DNA of 64,000 nt from positions 249,442,510-249,506,509 of the forward strand of contig NC_061512.1 in NCBI RefSeq assembly GCF_022539505.1. The letters are read 5' to 3'. The stretch comes from Lolium rigidum. Taxonomy: Eukaryota; Streptophyta; Magnoliopsida; Poales; Poaceae. The notes under the pieces are model-generated. The model ran no database searches, was not told the origin of the DNA, and saw nothing but the letters and a program-made list of their open reading frames with translations. The position numbers and the translations under genes are program-made. Shown here one piece after another: positions 31,807 through 44,306 of this stretch; the stretch's first letter is position 1, and each line of letters begins with the position of its first letter.

Positions 31807-34654
31807 TTACATTGTAAGGTACCTAACACCCATGGCATTCTGGTGTTGGTCATGCTTTGCCCTAGGGAGAGCTTTAGTCAACGGATCTGCTACATTCAGA
31901 TCTGTGTGTACTTTCCAAATCTTTACTTCTCCATCTTCGATGTACTCGCGAATCGAATGAAAACGCAGCTTGATATGCTTTAGCTTCTTGTGTGACCTTG
32001 GTTCTTGTGCATTGGCGATGGCACCCATGTTGTCACAATAGATGACTAGTGGGTCCAATGCACTAGGAACCACACCGAGCTCAACAATGAACCTCTTCAT
32101 CCATACCGCTTCCGATGAAGCCTCCGAAGCCGCTATGTATTCCGATTCTGTTAAAAGACTTCGCCACCGTGCACTGCTTGGAGCCGCACCAGCCTACCGC
32201 AAGCACCATTCAATATAAACACGTACCCGGACCGAGACTTAGAGTCATCAGGATCAGTGTTCCAACTTGCATCGGTGTAACTGGTTACAACGAGCTCTTG
32301 GTCACCGCCATAACAAAGAAACATATCCTTAGTTCTTTTCAAGTACTTCAGGATATTTTTTACCGTTGTCCAATGTTCCATTCCTGGATCACTTTTATAT
32401 CTGCTAGTCAAACTAACAGCATGTGCTATATCCGGTCTGGTACACAACATGACATACATGATAGAGCCTACTGCCGAGGCATAGGGGATCTGATTCATCC
32501 TCTCTCTTTCTTCTACCGTAGCCAGACCTTGAGTTTTACTCAAGACCTTACCTGTCAACATCGGTAAGAACCCTTTCTTACTTTTATCCATTCTAAACTT
32601 CTTTAGAATCTTGTCCAGGTATGTACTCTGTGAAAGCCCTATTAGGCGTCTTGATCTATCTCTATAAATCTTGATGCCTAAAATGTACGCTGCTTCACCA
32701 AGGTCCTTCATTGAAAAACACTTATTCAAATAATGTTTTACACTGCTTAATAGTTCTATATCATTCCTAATCAATAATATGTCATCTACATATAATATCA
32801 GGAATGCTACAGAGCTCCCACTATCTTTCTTGTAAATACAGGCCTCTCCATGACACTGTATAAACCCGAAGTCTTTGATCACCTTATCAAAGCGTCGGTT
32901 CCAACTCCTGGATGCTTGCTTTAGTCCATAAATGGAACGCTGAAATTTGCATACCTTGTCAGCATTTTTAGGATCGACAAAATCTTTGGGTTGTACCATA
33001 TACAACTCTTTCTCAATGTCACCATTAAGGAACGCCGTTTTGACATCCATCTGCCAAATCTCATAATCGAAAAATGCAGCTATTGCTAAAAAAATCCTCA
33101 CAGACTTTAGCTTCGCTAAAGGTGAGAAAGTCTCATCGTAGTCAACACCTTGAATTTGTCAGAAACCCTTTGCGACAAGTCGAGCTTTATAGACAGTAGC
33201 ATTACCAACAGCATCTGTTTTTCTCTTGAAGATCCATTTATTCTCGACAGCCTTTCGGCTATCAGGTAAGTCTACCAAAGTCCACACTTTCTTATCATAC
33301 ATGGATTCCATTTCGGATTTCATTGCTTCTTGCCATTTGTTGGAATCTGGGCTCATCATCGCTTCTTCATACGTCGCAGGGTCCTGATCATTGTTGTCCA
33401 CAATCATGACATTTAGACAAGGATCATACCAATCAGGGGTGGTACGTTCCCTTGTCGATCTGCGAGGTTCAGTAGCTACCTCGCTCGAAGTTTCATGATC
33501 ATTATCATTAGCTTCCTCTGTTATCGGCGCAGGCGGCACTGGAACATCTTCCGGTATGCGCTACTCTGATTAATGAGTGAAGGTTCAGTAACCTCGTCGA
33601 GTTCTACTTTTCTTCCAGTCACTTCTTTAGTGAGAAACTCTTTCTCAAGAAAGGTTCCGTTCTTAGCAACAAAAAATTTGCCTTCGGATCTGTGATAGAA
33701 AGTATACCCTATAGTTTCCTTAGGGTATCCTATGAAGACGCATGTCTCCGCTTTGGGTTCTAACTTGTCCGGTTGTAACTTTTTTACATAGGCTTCGCAA
33801 CCCCAAACTTTAAGGAACGACAGCTTAGGTTTCTTATTAAACCACAATTCATATGGTGTCGTTGCAACGGATTTAGATGGTGCCCTATTTAAAGTGAATG
33901 CTGCTGTCTCTAACGCATAACCCCAAAACGATAACGGCAAATCAGTAAGAGACATCATAGAACGAACCATATCTAAGAGAATTCGATTACGACGTTCGGA
34001 CACACCATTGCGCTGTGGTGTTTCCGGTGGTGTCAACTGTGAAAGTATTCCGCATTTCTTTAAATGCATGCCAAACTCATAACTCAGATATTCGCCTCCG
34101 CGATCGAACGCTGTAAACTTGATCTTCTTGTTATGTTGATTTTCTACTTCACTTTGGAATTCCTTAAACTTCCGGAAAGTTTTGGATTTATGTTTCATGA
34201 AATAGATATACCCATATCTACTCGGATCATCTGTGAAGGTTAGAACATAACGATAACCACCGCGCGAGGCTACACTCATTGGTCCACACACATCGGTATG
34301 TATGATTTCCAATAAGTCTGTAGCTCACTCCATAATACCAGAGAATGGAGTCTTAGTCATTTTTTCCATTAGACATGCTTCGCATCTATCAAGTGACTCA
34401 AAGTCAAGTGACTCAAGTAGTCCATCGGAATGGAGTTTCTTCATGCGTTTCACTCCAATATGACCAAGACGACGAGTGCTACATATAAGTAGAATTATCA
34501 TTCAATTTAATTCGCTTAGCATCAATGTTATGAACATGTGTATCACTACTATCGAGACTTAATAGAAATAAACCATTCTTCTCAGGCGCATGACCATAAA
34601 AGATATTATTCATAAAAATAGAACAACCATTATTCTCAAACTTGAATGAATTAC
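31807..34654 (-). pseudogene. Copia pol: pre-integrase, integrase, RT and RNase H (broken)
   Basis: In transcript order: a pre-integrase segment (to ~34340) with LGHIGVKRMKKLH and a TGA before the integrase; integrase core 34312-33521 with the D,D,E residues in HTDVCGP, FDRGGEYLS and RNGVSERRN; a frame change near 33540; RT start at 33539 (WQEAMKSEMESM); a TGA at ~33161 replacing an Arg codon; RT 33101-32151 with the catalytic YVDD; a frame change near 32154; RNase H 32100-31807 with YCDNMGA and HIKLRFHSIREYI, ending in TAA. Pol copies the RNA and inserts the cDNA. All active-site motifs survive, but at least two stops and two frameshifts silence it. The Gypsy insertion at 34655 separates it from gag. 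Confidence 0.9.
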
Positions 34655-36049
34655 TGATGACCCACAAGTATAGGGGATCGCAACAGTCTTCGAGGGAAGT
34701 ATTACCCAATTTATTGATTCGACACAAGGGGAGACAAAGAATACTTGTAAGCCTTAACAGCGGAGTTGTCAATTCAGCTGCACTGGAAACAGACTTGCTC
34801 GCAAGAGTTTATCGAGAGCAACAGCTTTATAGCAAGAGGGAATAGTGAAATAACAACAGCAGTGAAATAAAGACAGCAGCAGTGATTATAGTAAACAGCA
34901 GGATTAAAATACTGTAGGCATAGGGATGGATGAACGGGCGTTGTATGGATGAGAGAATTCATATAACAAACATGGTAGGGCATTTGCAGGTAATAATAAA
35001 GCGGTATCCAAGTACTACTCAATCAATAGGCATGTGTTCCATATATAGTCGTACGTGCTCGCAATGAGAAACTTGCACAACATCTTTTGTCCTACCAGCC
35101 GGTGGCAGCCGGCCTCTAGGGAAACTACTGGAAATTAAGGTACTCCTTTTAATAGAGTACCGGAGCAAAGCATTAACACTCCGTGAACACATGTGATCCT
35201 CACATCACCGCCTTCCTCTCCGGTTGTCCCAATTCTTGTCACTTTGGGGCCTCGGGTTCCGGACAGCAACGTGTGTATACAACTTGCAGGTAAGATCATA
35301 AAACAATGCATATCATGATGAAACAATAACATGTTCAGATCTGAGATCAAGGCACTCGGGCCCTAGTGACAAGCATTAAGCATAACAAGTTGCAACAATA
35401 TCATAAAAGTAACAGCTACGGACACTAGGCACCATGCCATAACAATCTTGTGACTATTACATGATCAATCTCATCCAATCCCTACCATCCCCTTCAGCCT
35501 ACAGCGGGGGAATTACTCACACATGGATGGGGGAAACATGGCTGGTCGATGGAGAGGCGTCGGTGGTGATGGCGGTGATGATCCCCTCCAATTCCCCGTG
35601 CCGGCGGAGTGCCATAACGGAGTTTCTGGTCCCGAGGCGGAGTTTCGCGATGGCGGCAGCGTACTGGATGGTCTCTGGAAATATGGTCGAACCCCCTGGC
35701 GTTTTTAGGTCAAAAGGCATATGTAGTCGAAAGGAGAGCGTCGGGGGCCGCCGAGGCGCCTGCACCATAGGGCGGCGCGCCCCCTCCGTGCCGCGCCAGC
35801 CTCGTGGTCCGGGGCCACGGGGCCCCCCGGTTCGCCCTTTTGGCCCTTCATCTTCACGGTAAAAATAGGCCCATTGCGATTATTTCCGGGGTTTTTCCTG
35901 AAAGTCGAATTTCTGCACAAAAACGAGACACCAGTGCAATTCTGCTGAAAACAGCATTAGTCCGTGTTAGTTGTATCCAAAATACACAAACTAGAGGCAA
36001 AACAATAGCAAAAAATGTTCGGGAAAGTAGATACATTTTGGACGTATCA
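34655..36049 (-). repeat. 3' LTR of the Athila-like element (1,395 bp)
   Basis: Longer than its partner: contains ~130 bp of GC-rich sequence (about 35700-35830) missing from the other LTR. Otherwise very similar. Confidence 0.9.
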
Positions 36050-36066
36050 ACTCCCCCCAAGCTTAG
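36050..36066 (-). other. Polypurine tract of the Athila-like element
   Basis: Minus strand AGCTTGGGGGGAGT directly abuts the LTR start TGATACGTCC. Confidence 0.85.
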
Positions 36067-38390
36067 CTTATTGCTTGTCCTCAAGCAATTCTGTTAACAA
36101 CTGAGTGCGATAAAAGAACTTTCACGAACACATTTGTTCATATGATGTAAATATTCTCATGATATGGCAAGTGCTTAAGCAATTCATAATAAGGTACATG
36201 CAAATAAAGTCATCTAGTAGTCTGTGTCAATCATGAAAAAGATACCAACAAACTAATAACAAGCATCATGAAACACTTCTATAAGCAGGATTGCAATGTT
36301 CATAGAAAGATATGATAAAGTGGTATCTCGCTTGCCTGTATTTGTAGCAAAACATAAATGCCCAGGCACCTCTGAAGTTCATAGAAAGACTAGAAGTGAA
36401 ATTGTCAAAGATAAAAGCATCAAAGTTATACCACAGTTGATCATATTTTGGGACAAGCATATTATACTAAGAATGACAGTCATGCTCTCAAGAAGGTGCT
36501 CAAAGAAGGGATGGTGACTCAACATAAAAGTAAAATATTGACCCTTCGCAGAGGGAAGCAGGGATTAACATGTGCTAGAGCGTTTCATTTTTTCAAAGAC
36601 AGAAATAAAATTATTTTGAGAGGTGTTTGTTGTTGTCAACGAATGATAGTGGGTACTCTAACTACCTCGCCAACCAGACTTTCTAGAGCGGCTCCCATGA
36701 AGGACGTTATCTCTACCAGCAAGGTAGATCATCCCTCTTCTCTTTTGTTTACACATGTACTTTAGTTTTATTTATTAGATGACACTCCACCCAACCTTTT
36801 GCTTACACAAGCCATGGCTAACCGAATCCTCGGGTGCCTTCCAACATTCACATACCATGGGGAAGTGTCTATTTGCAGGTTAAGTTGCTTACTGATGAAT
36901 CAGAGCAAAACATGTGAAGAGAATTATTAATGAAGGTTGATTAATTGGGGCTGGGAACCCCGTTGCCAGCTCTTTTTATAAAATTATTGGATAAGCGGAT
37001 GTGCCACTAGTCCATTGGTGAAAGTCAAGATTGAAAGATAAAACACCACATATTTCCTCATGAGCTATAAAACATTAACACAAATTGAGAAGTAGTTTGA
37101 AGGTTTAAAGGTAGCACATGAGAATTTACTTGGAATGGTTTGAAATTCCATGCATAGGTATTTATGGTGGACACTTTGGAATAACTTGGTTTTCAGGTAT
37201 TTGGAAGCACGAGCAGCGTTCCCGCTCAGTACAAGTGGAGGCTAGCAATAGACTGGGAAGCGACAATCAAGAGAGCAATAACTGTCATAATCATGCTTGC
37301 GACAAAATAAAATTAACTGAGGCATAAAAGTGATACAAGAACTCTGAAGCAAAGTAAATCATCGAGGCTTAATTGACTTTTGTTTAGTCATATGCATGCG
37401 TGAGCATGTGCCAAGTCGATTCAAGTGAATTATTCAGAGGAGGATACCACAGTGTCCTACTAATCTATGAATAAAACCATGCAAGCGAATATTCATGACA
37501 TGCTACTCATTATTAATAGATTGGGACTAATCATAAGAGATCATAAACTACTAGACTTTCATTAAATGACATATACCTCATATGAACCAACTAAGCATGC
37601 TCACATGGATGAGTATATGTACAACAATGAAAACAAATAGAGTTCATACCAGCCTCTCACCGCAGTCAAGTTGCCGTAGATCGTCATTATTGCCTTTCAC
37701 TTGTGCAGCTTGAATAATAATATGGAATGAAACCAAGCTCCAACCACCGGAGACCTCTGAACTCCCTAATGAACTTTACAAAACCAAAGAAGAACAACAA
37801 ATATTTTTGGTGTTTTCGGGTTAGAAACAAGAACAAAAGGAAACAAGCAAACAAAGCAAAATATTTTTGGGTTTTCTCATAGCAAACCAACGATAGCAAA
37901 TAGAGTAAAATAAGAGCAAAGAACCAAATAAACAAATGGTGAAGAGAAACAACAGAAATATTTTTGGTTTTTTGTGTTTTAGGAAAGAAACAAAGCAAAA
38001 ACAAGAGAATGCAAACTAACAGAAACACATAAAAGCAGGATGGCAGAAATCTGCCAAAACCTGACAGCAGTACAGAAATCGAATTTAACAAAAATCTTCC
38101 ATTACTCAATTCAAAAAGTGTTCAACTAATGAAAGTTAGATAACAACCTGGGGCACATGCTCAAAAAATTTCAACTCAAAATAACGTTCTGGCTGTGCGC
38201 ACGATTTTTTTTGGTAACAGTCCAGAATCTGTTTTTGGATAGCACTTCCCCAAATATCATCTCCCTCTCATTAGAAAACCACTCTAAGAAACTAAACTAG
38301 TATATACAAGTATCCAGCAACCATAATATGCAAATAATGAGTGATGCCGGTATACCTCCCCCAAGCTTAGGCTTTTGGCCTAAGTGGAGT
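36067..38390 (-). other. Long 3' non-coding region of the Athila-like element
   Basis: About 2.3 kb, AT-rich, without a supported gene. At 38355-38371 a second purine tract (CTAAGCTTGGGGGAGG, minus) repeats the true one at 36050. The ATATTTTTGG word recurs around 37800-37980. Confidence 0.6.
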
Positions 38391-39608
38391 TCATTCCCAC
38401 GGTCCCCATGAAATGGTGTCTCCGTAGTATGACGAAGAGCGACCCGGTTCTGGGTATGTGCTGGAAGAAGCAACAGGGTACGTGACGGTGTAGTCGTAGG
38501 AGGGCGCGGCGTCCTCAGAGTCATGTTGCTGGTGGAAGCCTTGTATCTTCAGTTGCTCATCCACCTCCTCCTTAGAACGCGACCATGGCTGCCTGTGAAC
38601 ACTGAACAAATCGATTTGGGGCAAGAGGACTTCCCTCTCATCCCCGTCAGCAAATAACATTCTATAAACAATATTATCCATACTAGAGTCAGATGTAACA
38701 AATTGGTGACTCTTCATAGCAGCAATATCTAACCTAACAGGTGGTAGTTCCACATCAGTAGGGTCAAGAGGAAGTTCTAGACGTGCCAAAATACGCGATG
38801 CAATTATTCCCCCATAAATAGGCCCCTTGTTAGACAAACGGCGAGCAACAAGAGCACCAAGATGATAAGGTGTCTCTCCAGTGAGTGCAGAAATTAAGAA
38901 AGCAAGATGATAACTAGAAATATTACTAGTGTTCTCCCTACCAAGAATGCTAGTAGCAAGGTAATAAGCAAAATACTTAATGGCGGGGAGTTGGATGTTT
39001 CTTATCTTGCCACGCTGAATGGTGCGGCAATCATCATTGGTGATTTCTCGATAGAGTTCCAGCAAATCTTTGGGGTTGTCCTCGATCTTCCTTGATGTAC
39101 CTACAGGGGCAATATCCAATGCAGCACAAAAATCTTTCAACTTCATAGTAACAGGATTACCATAGATCTTGAATGCAACCGTCGGGTGGAAGTGCTTGTT
39201 GTTGAACTTGAAGCTCTCCACAAAGATTTTAGTGAGCATGTAGTATTTCTTCCTCTCATCCTCCATATAGGTGGTTAAACCCGCCTTTCTGACGAGAGTC
39301 AAGAAATCATCCAGCAACCCTGCATTGCTCAAAAAGTTATAACATGGGAAAGGTGAAGCATTAGGGGCTCCATTGTCTTCTTCGGGTTCGAAGCTCGGTG
39401 CAATGACGTCCTCATTGTAGGATCGTCTCATCCGAGTGGATGCCCTTGAGGGCCTCCCCATGCTCGTCGTCTCTCCTTCGAACACCTCTCCAAAGTTGTA
39501 GTTGTTCATTTTCCTTTTCTGAAATTTTTCAACAATCATTATAAAATTTGATTTCAAGGTATATAATTGAGGGAAACTACTATAGGAACTTGCTAGAGTA
39601 CTAAACAT
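38391..39608 (-). CDS. Env-position ORF of the Athila-like element (plant transposon protein domain)
   Basis: An intact 405-codon frame. A better start may be the internal Met at MNNYNFGEVFEG (residue ~33). The central ~200 residues (NAGLLDDFLTLVRKAGL to GGIIASRILARLELPL) resemble the uncharacterised 'putative plant transposon protein' domain found in Athila-type ORFs and in many grass annotations. No signal peptide or clear transmembrane helix is visible, so an envelope role is not supported. The C-terminus is Ser/Tyr-rich. It lies downstream of protease, where Athila elements carry env-like genes. Function unknown; it is the only undamaged long frame in this element. Confidence 0.7.
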   Translation of the reverse strand: MFSTLASSYSSFPQLYTLKSNFIMIVEKFQKRKMNNYNFGEVFEGETTSMGRPSRASTRMRRSYNEDVIAPSFEPEEDNGAPNASPFPCYNFLSNAGLLDDFLTLVRKAGLTTYMEDERKKYYMLTKIFVESFKFNNKHFHPTVAFKIYGNPVTMKLKDFCAALDIAPVGTSRKIEDNPKDLLELYREITNDDCRTIQRGKIRNIQLPAIKYFAYYLATSILGRENTSNISSYHLAFLISALTGETPYHLGALVARRLSNKGPIYGGIIASRILARLELPLDPTDVELPPVRLDIAAMKSHQFVTSDSSMDNIVYRMLFADGDEREVLLPQIDLFSVHRQPWSRSKEEVDEQLKIQGFHQQHDSEDAAPSYDYTVTYPVASSSTYPEPGRSSSYYGDTISWGPWE

Positions 39609-40337
39609 GCATCAAAACTGGTTTCTACCTCTTACAACAAGCATGCAAGCTCACTAAACATGTTACCTACAGCAGCAAAATATTCAAGATATACTCAACC
39701 AAACAAAATTCTAATTGGATAATCAAAGGAGTCACATACCGGAGAGCAAATGTGCCAAATTTCAGACAGAAATCTGGGCTGAGCAAAGAGATCGAGAAAT
39801 CTCGAGTTCTTGAGCAGAAACGCGAGTGAGAGAAACTGAGTACGAGTTTTTTCGGGAGAGAGAGTGAGCTGGGAGGAAGAAGTGAAAAAGTGGGGCAAGG
39901 AGGGGCCCACACCACAGGGTGGCGCGCCCTTGCTTGCCGCGCAGGCCGTGGGGTGCCACCCGGGGTGCCCCACTGGTCATCCCCGGTGCTCCTGAGTGCC
40001 CCTTCGAAAAATAAGACTACCAGTATAATTTTTGTAAATTTTTGAGAACTTCGAAAAATGCACATTTCTGGGTGTTAAAGTAATTATTACTGCGCAGGAA
40101 AATGATTTTCAAAATCTTAAACAACTAAAACATATTGCAAAACAAAAAGTGCTACAACAAGTAAAACAAGTGGAGGAAGAAAGAAGGAAAGAAATGTTGT
40201 TTAGCTCTCTTATGCATTAAAATATATTTGTTAACAAGGTTGATCAAGTCTTGCTACCAAATAAATTTTATATGACATAAGAAGAAATAAACCTCAAATC
40301 AATCATGTTACCTTATATTGAATTGATATGGATCCAA

Positions 40338-41009
40338 TCACAAGAGTTTGATATTCTTCTTTAGGCTCATATATAGGACAATCAATGGATCCACCTTGAT
40401 AGTTTTCACATTACAAATTATATTAACTCCATATACTTTATCAATCCTCTTTGGAAAATAGACAGTATGTTCCTTGTCATCAACATTGAAAGTAACTTTT
40501 CCTTTATTGCAATCAATAACAGCCCCTGCAGTATTAAGAAAGGGTCTTCCAAGAATAATAGACATATTATCATCTTCAGGCATTTCCAACACAACGAAAT
40601 CAGTTAATATTAAGCAATTTTGAGTAACTTGAACAGGAACATTTTCACATACTCCAACAGGAACAACAGTAAATTGATCAGCCATTTGCAAAGATATATC
40701 AGTTGGTATCAACTTATCTAAATCAAGTCTCTTGTAAAGAGAAAAAGGCATCACACTAACTCCTGCTCCCAAATCCCATAGAGCAGTTCTAACATAATTA
40801 TTCTTGATGGAACAAGGAATGGTCAGTATACCTAGGTCTCCCAGCTTCTTTGGAACATTACCATTAAAAGAGTAATTAGCGAGCATAGTGGAAATATCCT
40901 CATTAGGAATTTTCCTTTTGTTAGAGACAATATCTTTCATATACTTTGAATAAGGAGGCAATTTAATAGCATCAGTCAAAGGATTTGCAAAAATAAAGGT
41001 TTCATCCAA
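40338..41009 (-). pseudogene. Retroviral-type aspartic protease domain of the Athila-like element
   Basis: Residues ~75-100 read ALWDLGAGVSVMPFSLYKRL, the Gypsy protease active-site segment: DLGAGVS where other families have D-S/T-G-A. A flap-like region and IILGRPFLNTAGAVIDCNKG follow (~150-175). It is one frame away from gag: a single missing base near 40979 makes gag stop while the protease continues in the next frame. Protease would process Gag. No RT follows; the frame ends SLKKNIKLL at 40338. Confidence 0.82.
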
Positions 41010-42952
41010 TCACAAAATTTATTATAATGTTCCTCCTCCTTTGATTTCAGTTTCTTAGCAGGAAAAGGCATTGGCTTTTGAACCCAAGGTTCTCTTCCAT
41101 TACCATGTTTCTTTGTAATAAAATCTTCTTTAGTGTACTTTTTATTTTTAGCATGCTTTTCAGGTTCTTTTTCAATTTCTTCTTTATCAGGAGTATCATT
41201 CTTATCATTATCTTCATCATGTTCATTACCACTTTCAGTTTCAGCATCAGAAATAGAAATACTATTAGGATCATTAACAGGTTCAGAGGATTCTACAACA
41301 GTTTTATGTTTCTTCTTCTTTTTCTTAGAAGGACTACTAATTTCTTTAGTTCGTTGAGAATCTTGTTCAATTCTTTTGGGGTGCCCTTCAGGATATAGAG
41401 GATCCTGGGTAGAAACACCGCCTCTAGTTGTTACTTCATAAGCATGTTTCTCCTCATGAGTATTTTTTAACAAGTCATTTTGTACTGTAGTAAGTTGATC
41501 AATTTGAGTTTGAATCATATTAAAATGTTTAACAAGCATCTTAACATCATTGGAGGTTCTCTCCACAATATCATGCAATTTACCAATAGCTTGAGAATTT
41601 TCCATTAGATGATTCTCTACTCTCATATTAAAATTATTTTGCTTAACAATATAATTATCAAATTCATCTAAACATTGATCGTGAGGTTTTGAATAAGGGA
41701 TATCTCCTCTATCAAAGCGTTGAAGGGAATGTACCTCAATTGTGGATGAAGGGGGAATTATCTTACATAGGTCTTCTATAGGAGGTAAATTCTTCACATC
41801 TTCAGATTTAATACCCTTCTCCATAAGAGATTTCTTGGCTTCCCTCATATCTTCATCATTTAATTCAATCATACCCCTCTTCTTCAATATTGGTGTCGGA
41901 GTCGGTTCAGGTGTAGACCAATCATCATGATTTTTGCTTATCTTAGCCAATAATTCTTCAGCTTCGTCCGGAGTTCTTTTCCTGAAAACACAATCAGCAC
42001 AACTATCCAGGTATGCCCTAGACTCAATGGTTAGTCCACTATAAAATATAACAAGTAAATCATGCTTTTCCAAATCATGTCCAGGCCGAGCTCTAATAAG
42101 AGAGCAAAATCTTGCCCAAGCTTCAGGCAATTTCTCTCCATCTTCTTGATCAAAACTATAAATTCTCTGCAGAGCAATATGTTGAGCACTAGCGGGAAAA
42201 TATTTTCGAAAGAAAACATCAAGCAAACAACTTGGACTATCAATATAATTAGGAGGCAAATTATTATACCAAATCTTAGCATCATCCTTTAATGAGAAAG
42301 GAAAAATCTTAGCAACAAAATAAGTTCGCATCTTAACATCATCAGAAAACAAGCTACTTAAAGTAGAAAGCTCATTCATATGTTCTACAGCACTTTATTT
42401 TTCAGTACCACAGAAAGGTGTTTTCTCAACAATAGATATATGAGATAAATCAAGAGAAAAGTCATAATCTTTATCCTTAATATTTATAGGAGATGTAGCA
42501 AATTTAGGATCAGGAGACGGTTTATATCTAACAACATGTTGTGCAATAAGCTTTTTAAGGTTACTTGTACTAGTAGTAGCATTGCATTTATCAATAAAAT
42601 CATCATCAAGTTCCACATAATCTTCATCAAGATCATCAATCTCAGGTGAATTAACAGGTGTAACAGTATTTTCATTAGGAGTTTCAGCATTTTCAATTTG
42701 TCTAGACCTAGCAATGGTAGCATCTAGAAAAGGACCTAATGAACCGAGTATTATCAAGCACGATAGAAGCATCATCAAAATTATCGGAGGAGTTTTCAGA
42801 TTCAGCGAAATACCAACACGTGAAGTTTGTGGTGGTGAAACAAGTTGACTTATCACGGACGGTGAATCAAGAGCAGCAGAGGTACTCGGAGTTGTACCTT
42901 TTCTTGTAGTGGATGGTAATATGGCGACTTTAGTATCGCGAGGTTTACCCAT
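40976..42952 (-). pseudogene. Gag of the Athila-like element (one internal stop)
   Basis: Starts MGKPRDTKVAILPSTTRKG at 42952, ~60 bp after the PBS, and stays in one frame to 40976 except for a TAA at 42397-42395. The capsid-type retrotrans_gag segment includes FPFSLKDDAKIWYNNLPPNY, LDVFFRKYFPAS and EAWARFCSLIRARPGHDLEK. A coiled-coil-like stretch and an acidic/Lys-rich tail (EIEKEPEKHAKNKKYTKED) follow. Lacks a visible CCHC zinc knuckle. One stop and the 3' frameshift prevent a full Gag-Pro product. Confidence 0.85.
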
Positions 42953-43010
42953 GATGGAGGATTTGCAGCGAACAATATCAATCCAAGTGAACTTGCAAAT
43001 AAAGCTATGC

Positions 43011-43028
43011 TCCCCGGCAACGGCGCCA
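43011..43028 (-). other. Primer-binding site, tRNA-Asp type
   Basis: TGGCGCCGTTGCCGGGGA on the minus strand, 11 bases inside the 5' LTR end; the standard Athila-lineage PBS. Confidence 0.88.
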
Positions 43029-43039
43029 GAAAATAGTCT

Positions 43040-44301
43040 TGATGACCCACAAGTATAGGGGATCGCAACAGTCTTCGAGGGAAGTATTACCCAATTAATT
43101 GATTCGACACAAGGGGAGACAAAGAATACTTGTAAGCCTTAACAGCGGAGTTGTCAATTCAGCTGCACCTGGAAACGAGACTTGCTCGCAAGAGTTTATC
43201 AGTAGCAACAGTTTTATAGCAGTAGGAATAGTGAAATAACAGCAGCAGTGAAATAAAGACAGCAGTAGTGATTATAGTGAACAGCGGGATTAAAATACTG
43301 TAGGCACAGGGATGGATGAACGGGTGTTGCATGGATGAGAGAATTCATATAACAATCATGGTAGGGCATTTGCAGGTAATAATAAAGCGGTATCCAAGTA
43401 CTAATCAATCAATAGACATGTGTTCCATATATAGTCGTACGTGCTCGCATGAGAAACTTGCACAACATCTTTTGTCCTACCAGCCGGTGGCAGCCGGGCC
43501 TCTAGGGAAACTCATCGGAAATTAAGGTACTCCTTTTAATAGAGTACCGGAGCAAAGCATTAACACTCCGTGAACACATGTGATCCTCACATCACCGCCT
43601 TCCCCTCTGGTTGTCCCAATTCTTGTCACTTTGGGGCCTCGGGTTCCGGACAGCAACGTGTGTACACTTGCAGGTAAGATCATAAAACAATGCATATCAT
43701 GATGAAACAATAACATGTTCAGATCTGAGATCATGGCACTCGGGCCCTAGTGGCAAGCATTAAGCATAACAAGTTGCAACAATATCATAAAAGTAACATC
43801 TACGGACACTAGGCACCATGCCCTAACAATCTTGTGACTATTACATGATCAATCTCATCCAATCCCTACCATCCCCTTCAGCCTACAGCGGGGGAATTAC
43901 TCACACATGGATGGGGGAAACATGGCTGGTCAATGGAGAGGCGTCGGTGGTGATGGCGGTGATGATCCCCTCCAATTCCCCGTCCCGGCGGAGTGCCAGA
44001 ACGAAGTTTCTGGTCCCGAGGCGGAGTTTCGCGATGGCGGCGGCGTACTGGATGGTCTCTGGAAATATGGTCGAACCCCCTGGTTGGCGCTTTTGGCCCT
44101 TCATCTTCACGGTAAAAATAGGCACATTGCGATTATTTCCGGGGTTTTTCCTGAAAGTCGAATTTCTGCACAAAAACGAGACACGAGTGCAATTCTGCTG
44201 AAAACAGCGTTAGTCCGTGTTAGTTGTATCCAAAATACACAAACTAGAGGCAAAACAATAGCAAAAGTGTTGGGGAAAGTAGATACGTTTTGGACGTATC
44301 A
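43040..44301 (-). repeat. 5' LTR of the Athila-like element (1,262 bp)
   Basis: Matches 34655-36049 apart from scattered changes and a ~130-bp shortfall near 44085. Confidence 0.9.
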
Positions 44302-44306
44302 ATAAC

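Larger units (their letters stand above)
34655..44301 (-). mobile_element. Athila-like Gypsy element lacking pol, nested in the Copia element
   Basis: LTRs 34655-36049 and 43040-44301 start TGATACGTCCAAAA and end GGGTCATCA on the minus strand. Near-duplicate flanks ATTAC (34650-34654) and ATAAC (44302-44306) are the probable TSD. The PBS TGGCGCCGTTGCCGGGGA (43028-43011) matches tRNA-Asp, typical of Athila-lineage elements. A purine tract abuts the left LTR at 36050. It encodes gag, an aspartic protease and a 405-residue ORF where Athila elements carry env-like ORFs; RT, RNase H and integrase are absent. Confidence 0.9.

Noticed and set aside
36067..38390. Hidden pol genes in the Athila-like element
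   Set aside because: Both strands were read for RT (YxDD) and integrase motifs; none was found here or at 39610-40337.
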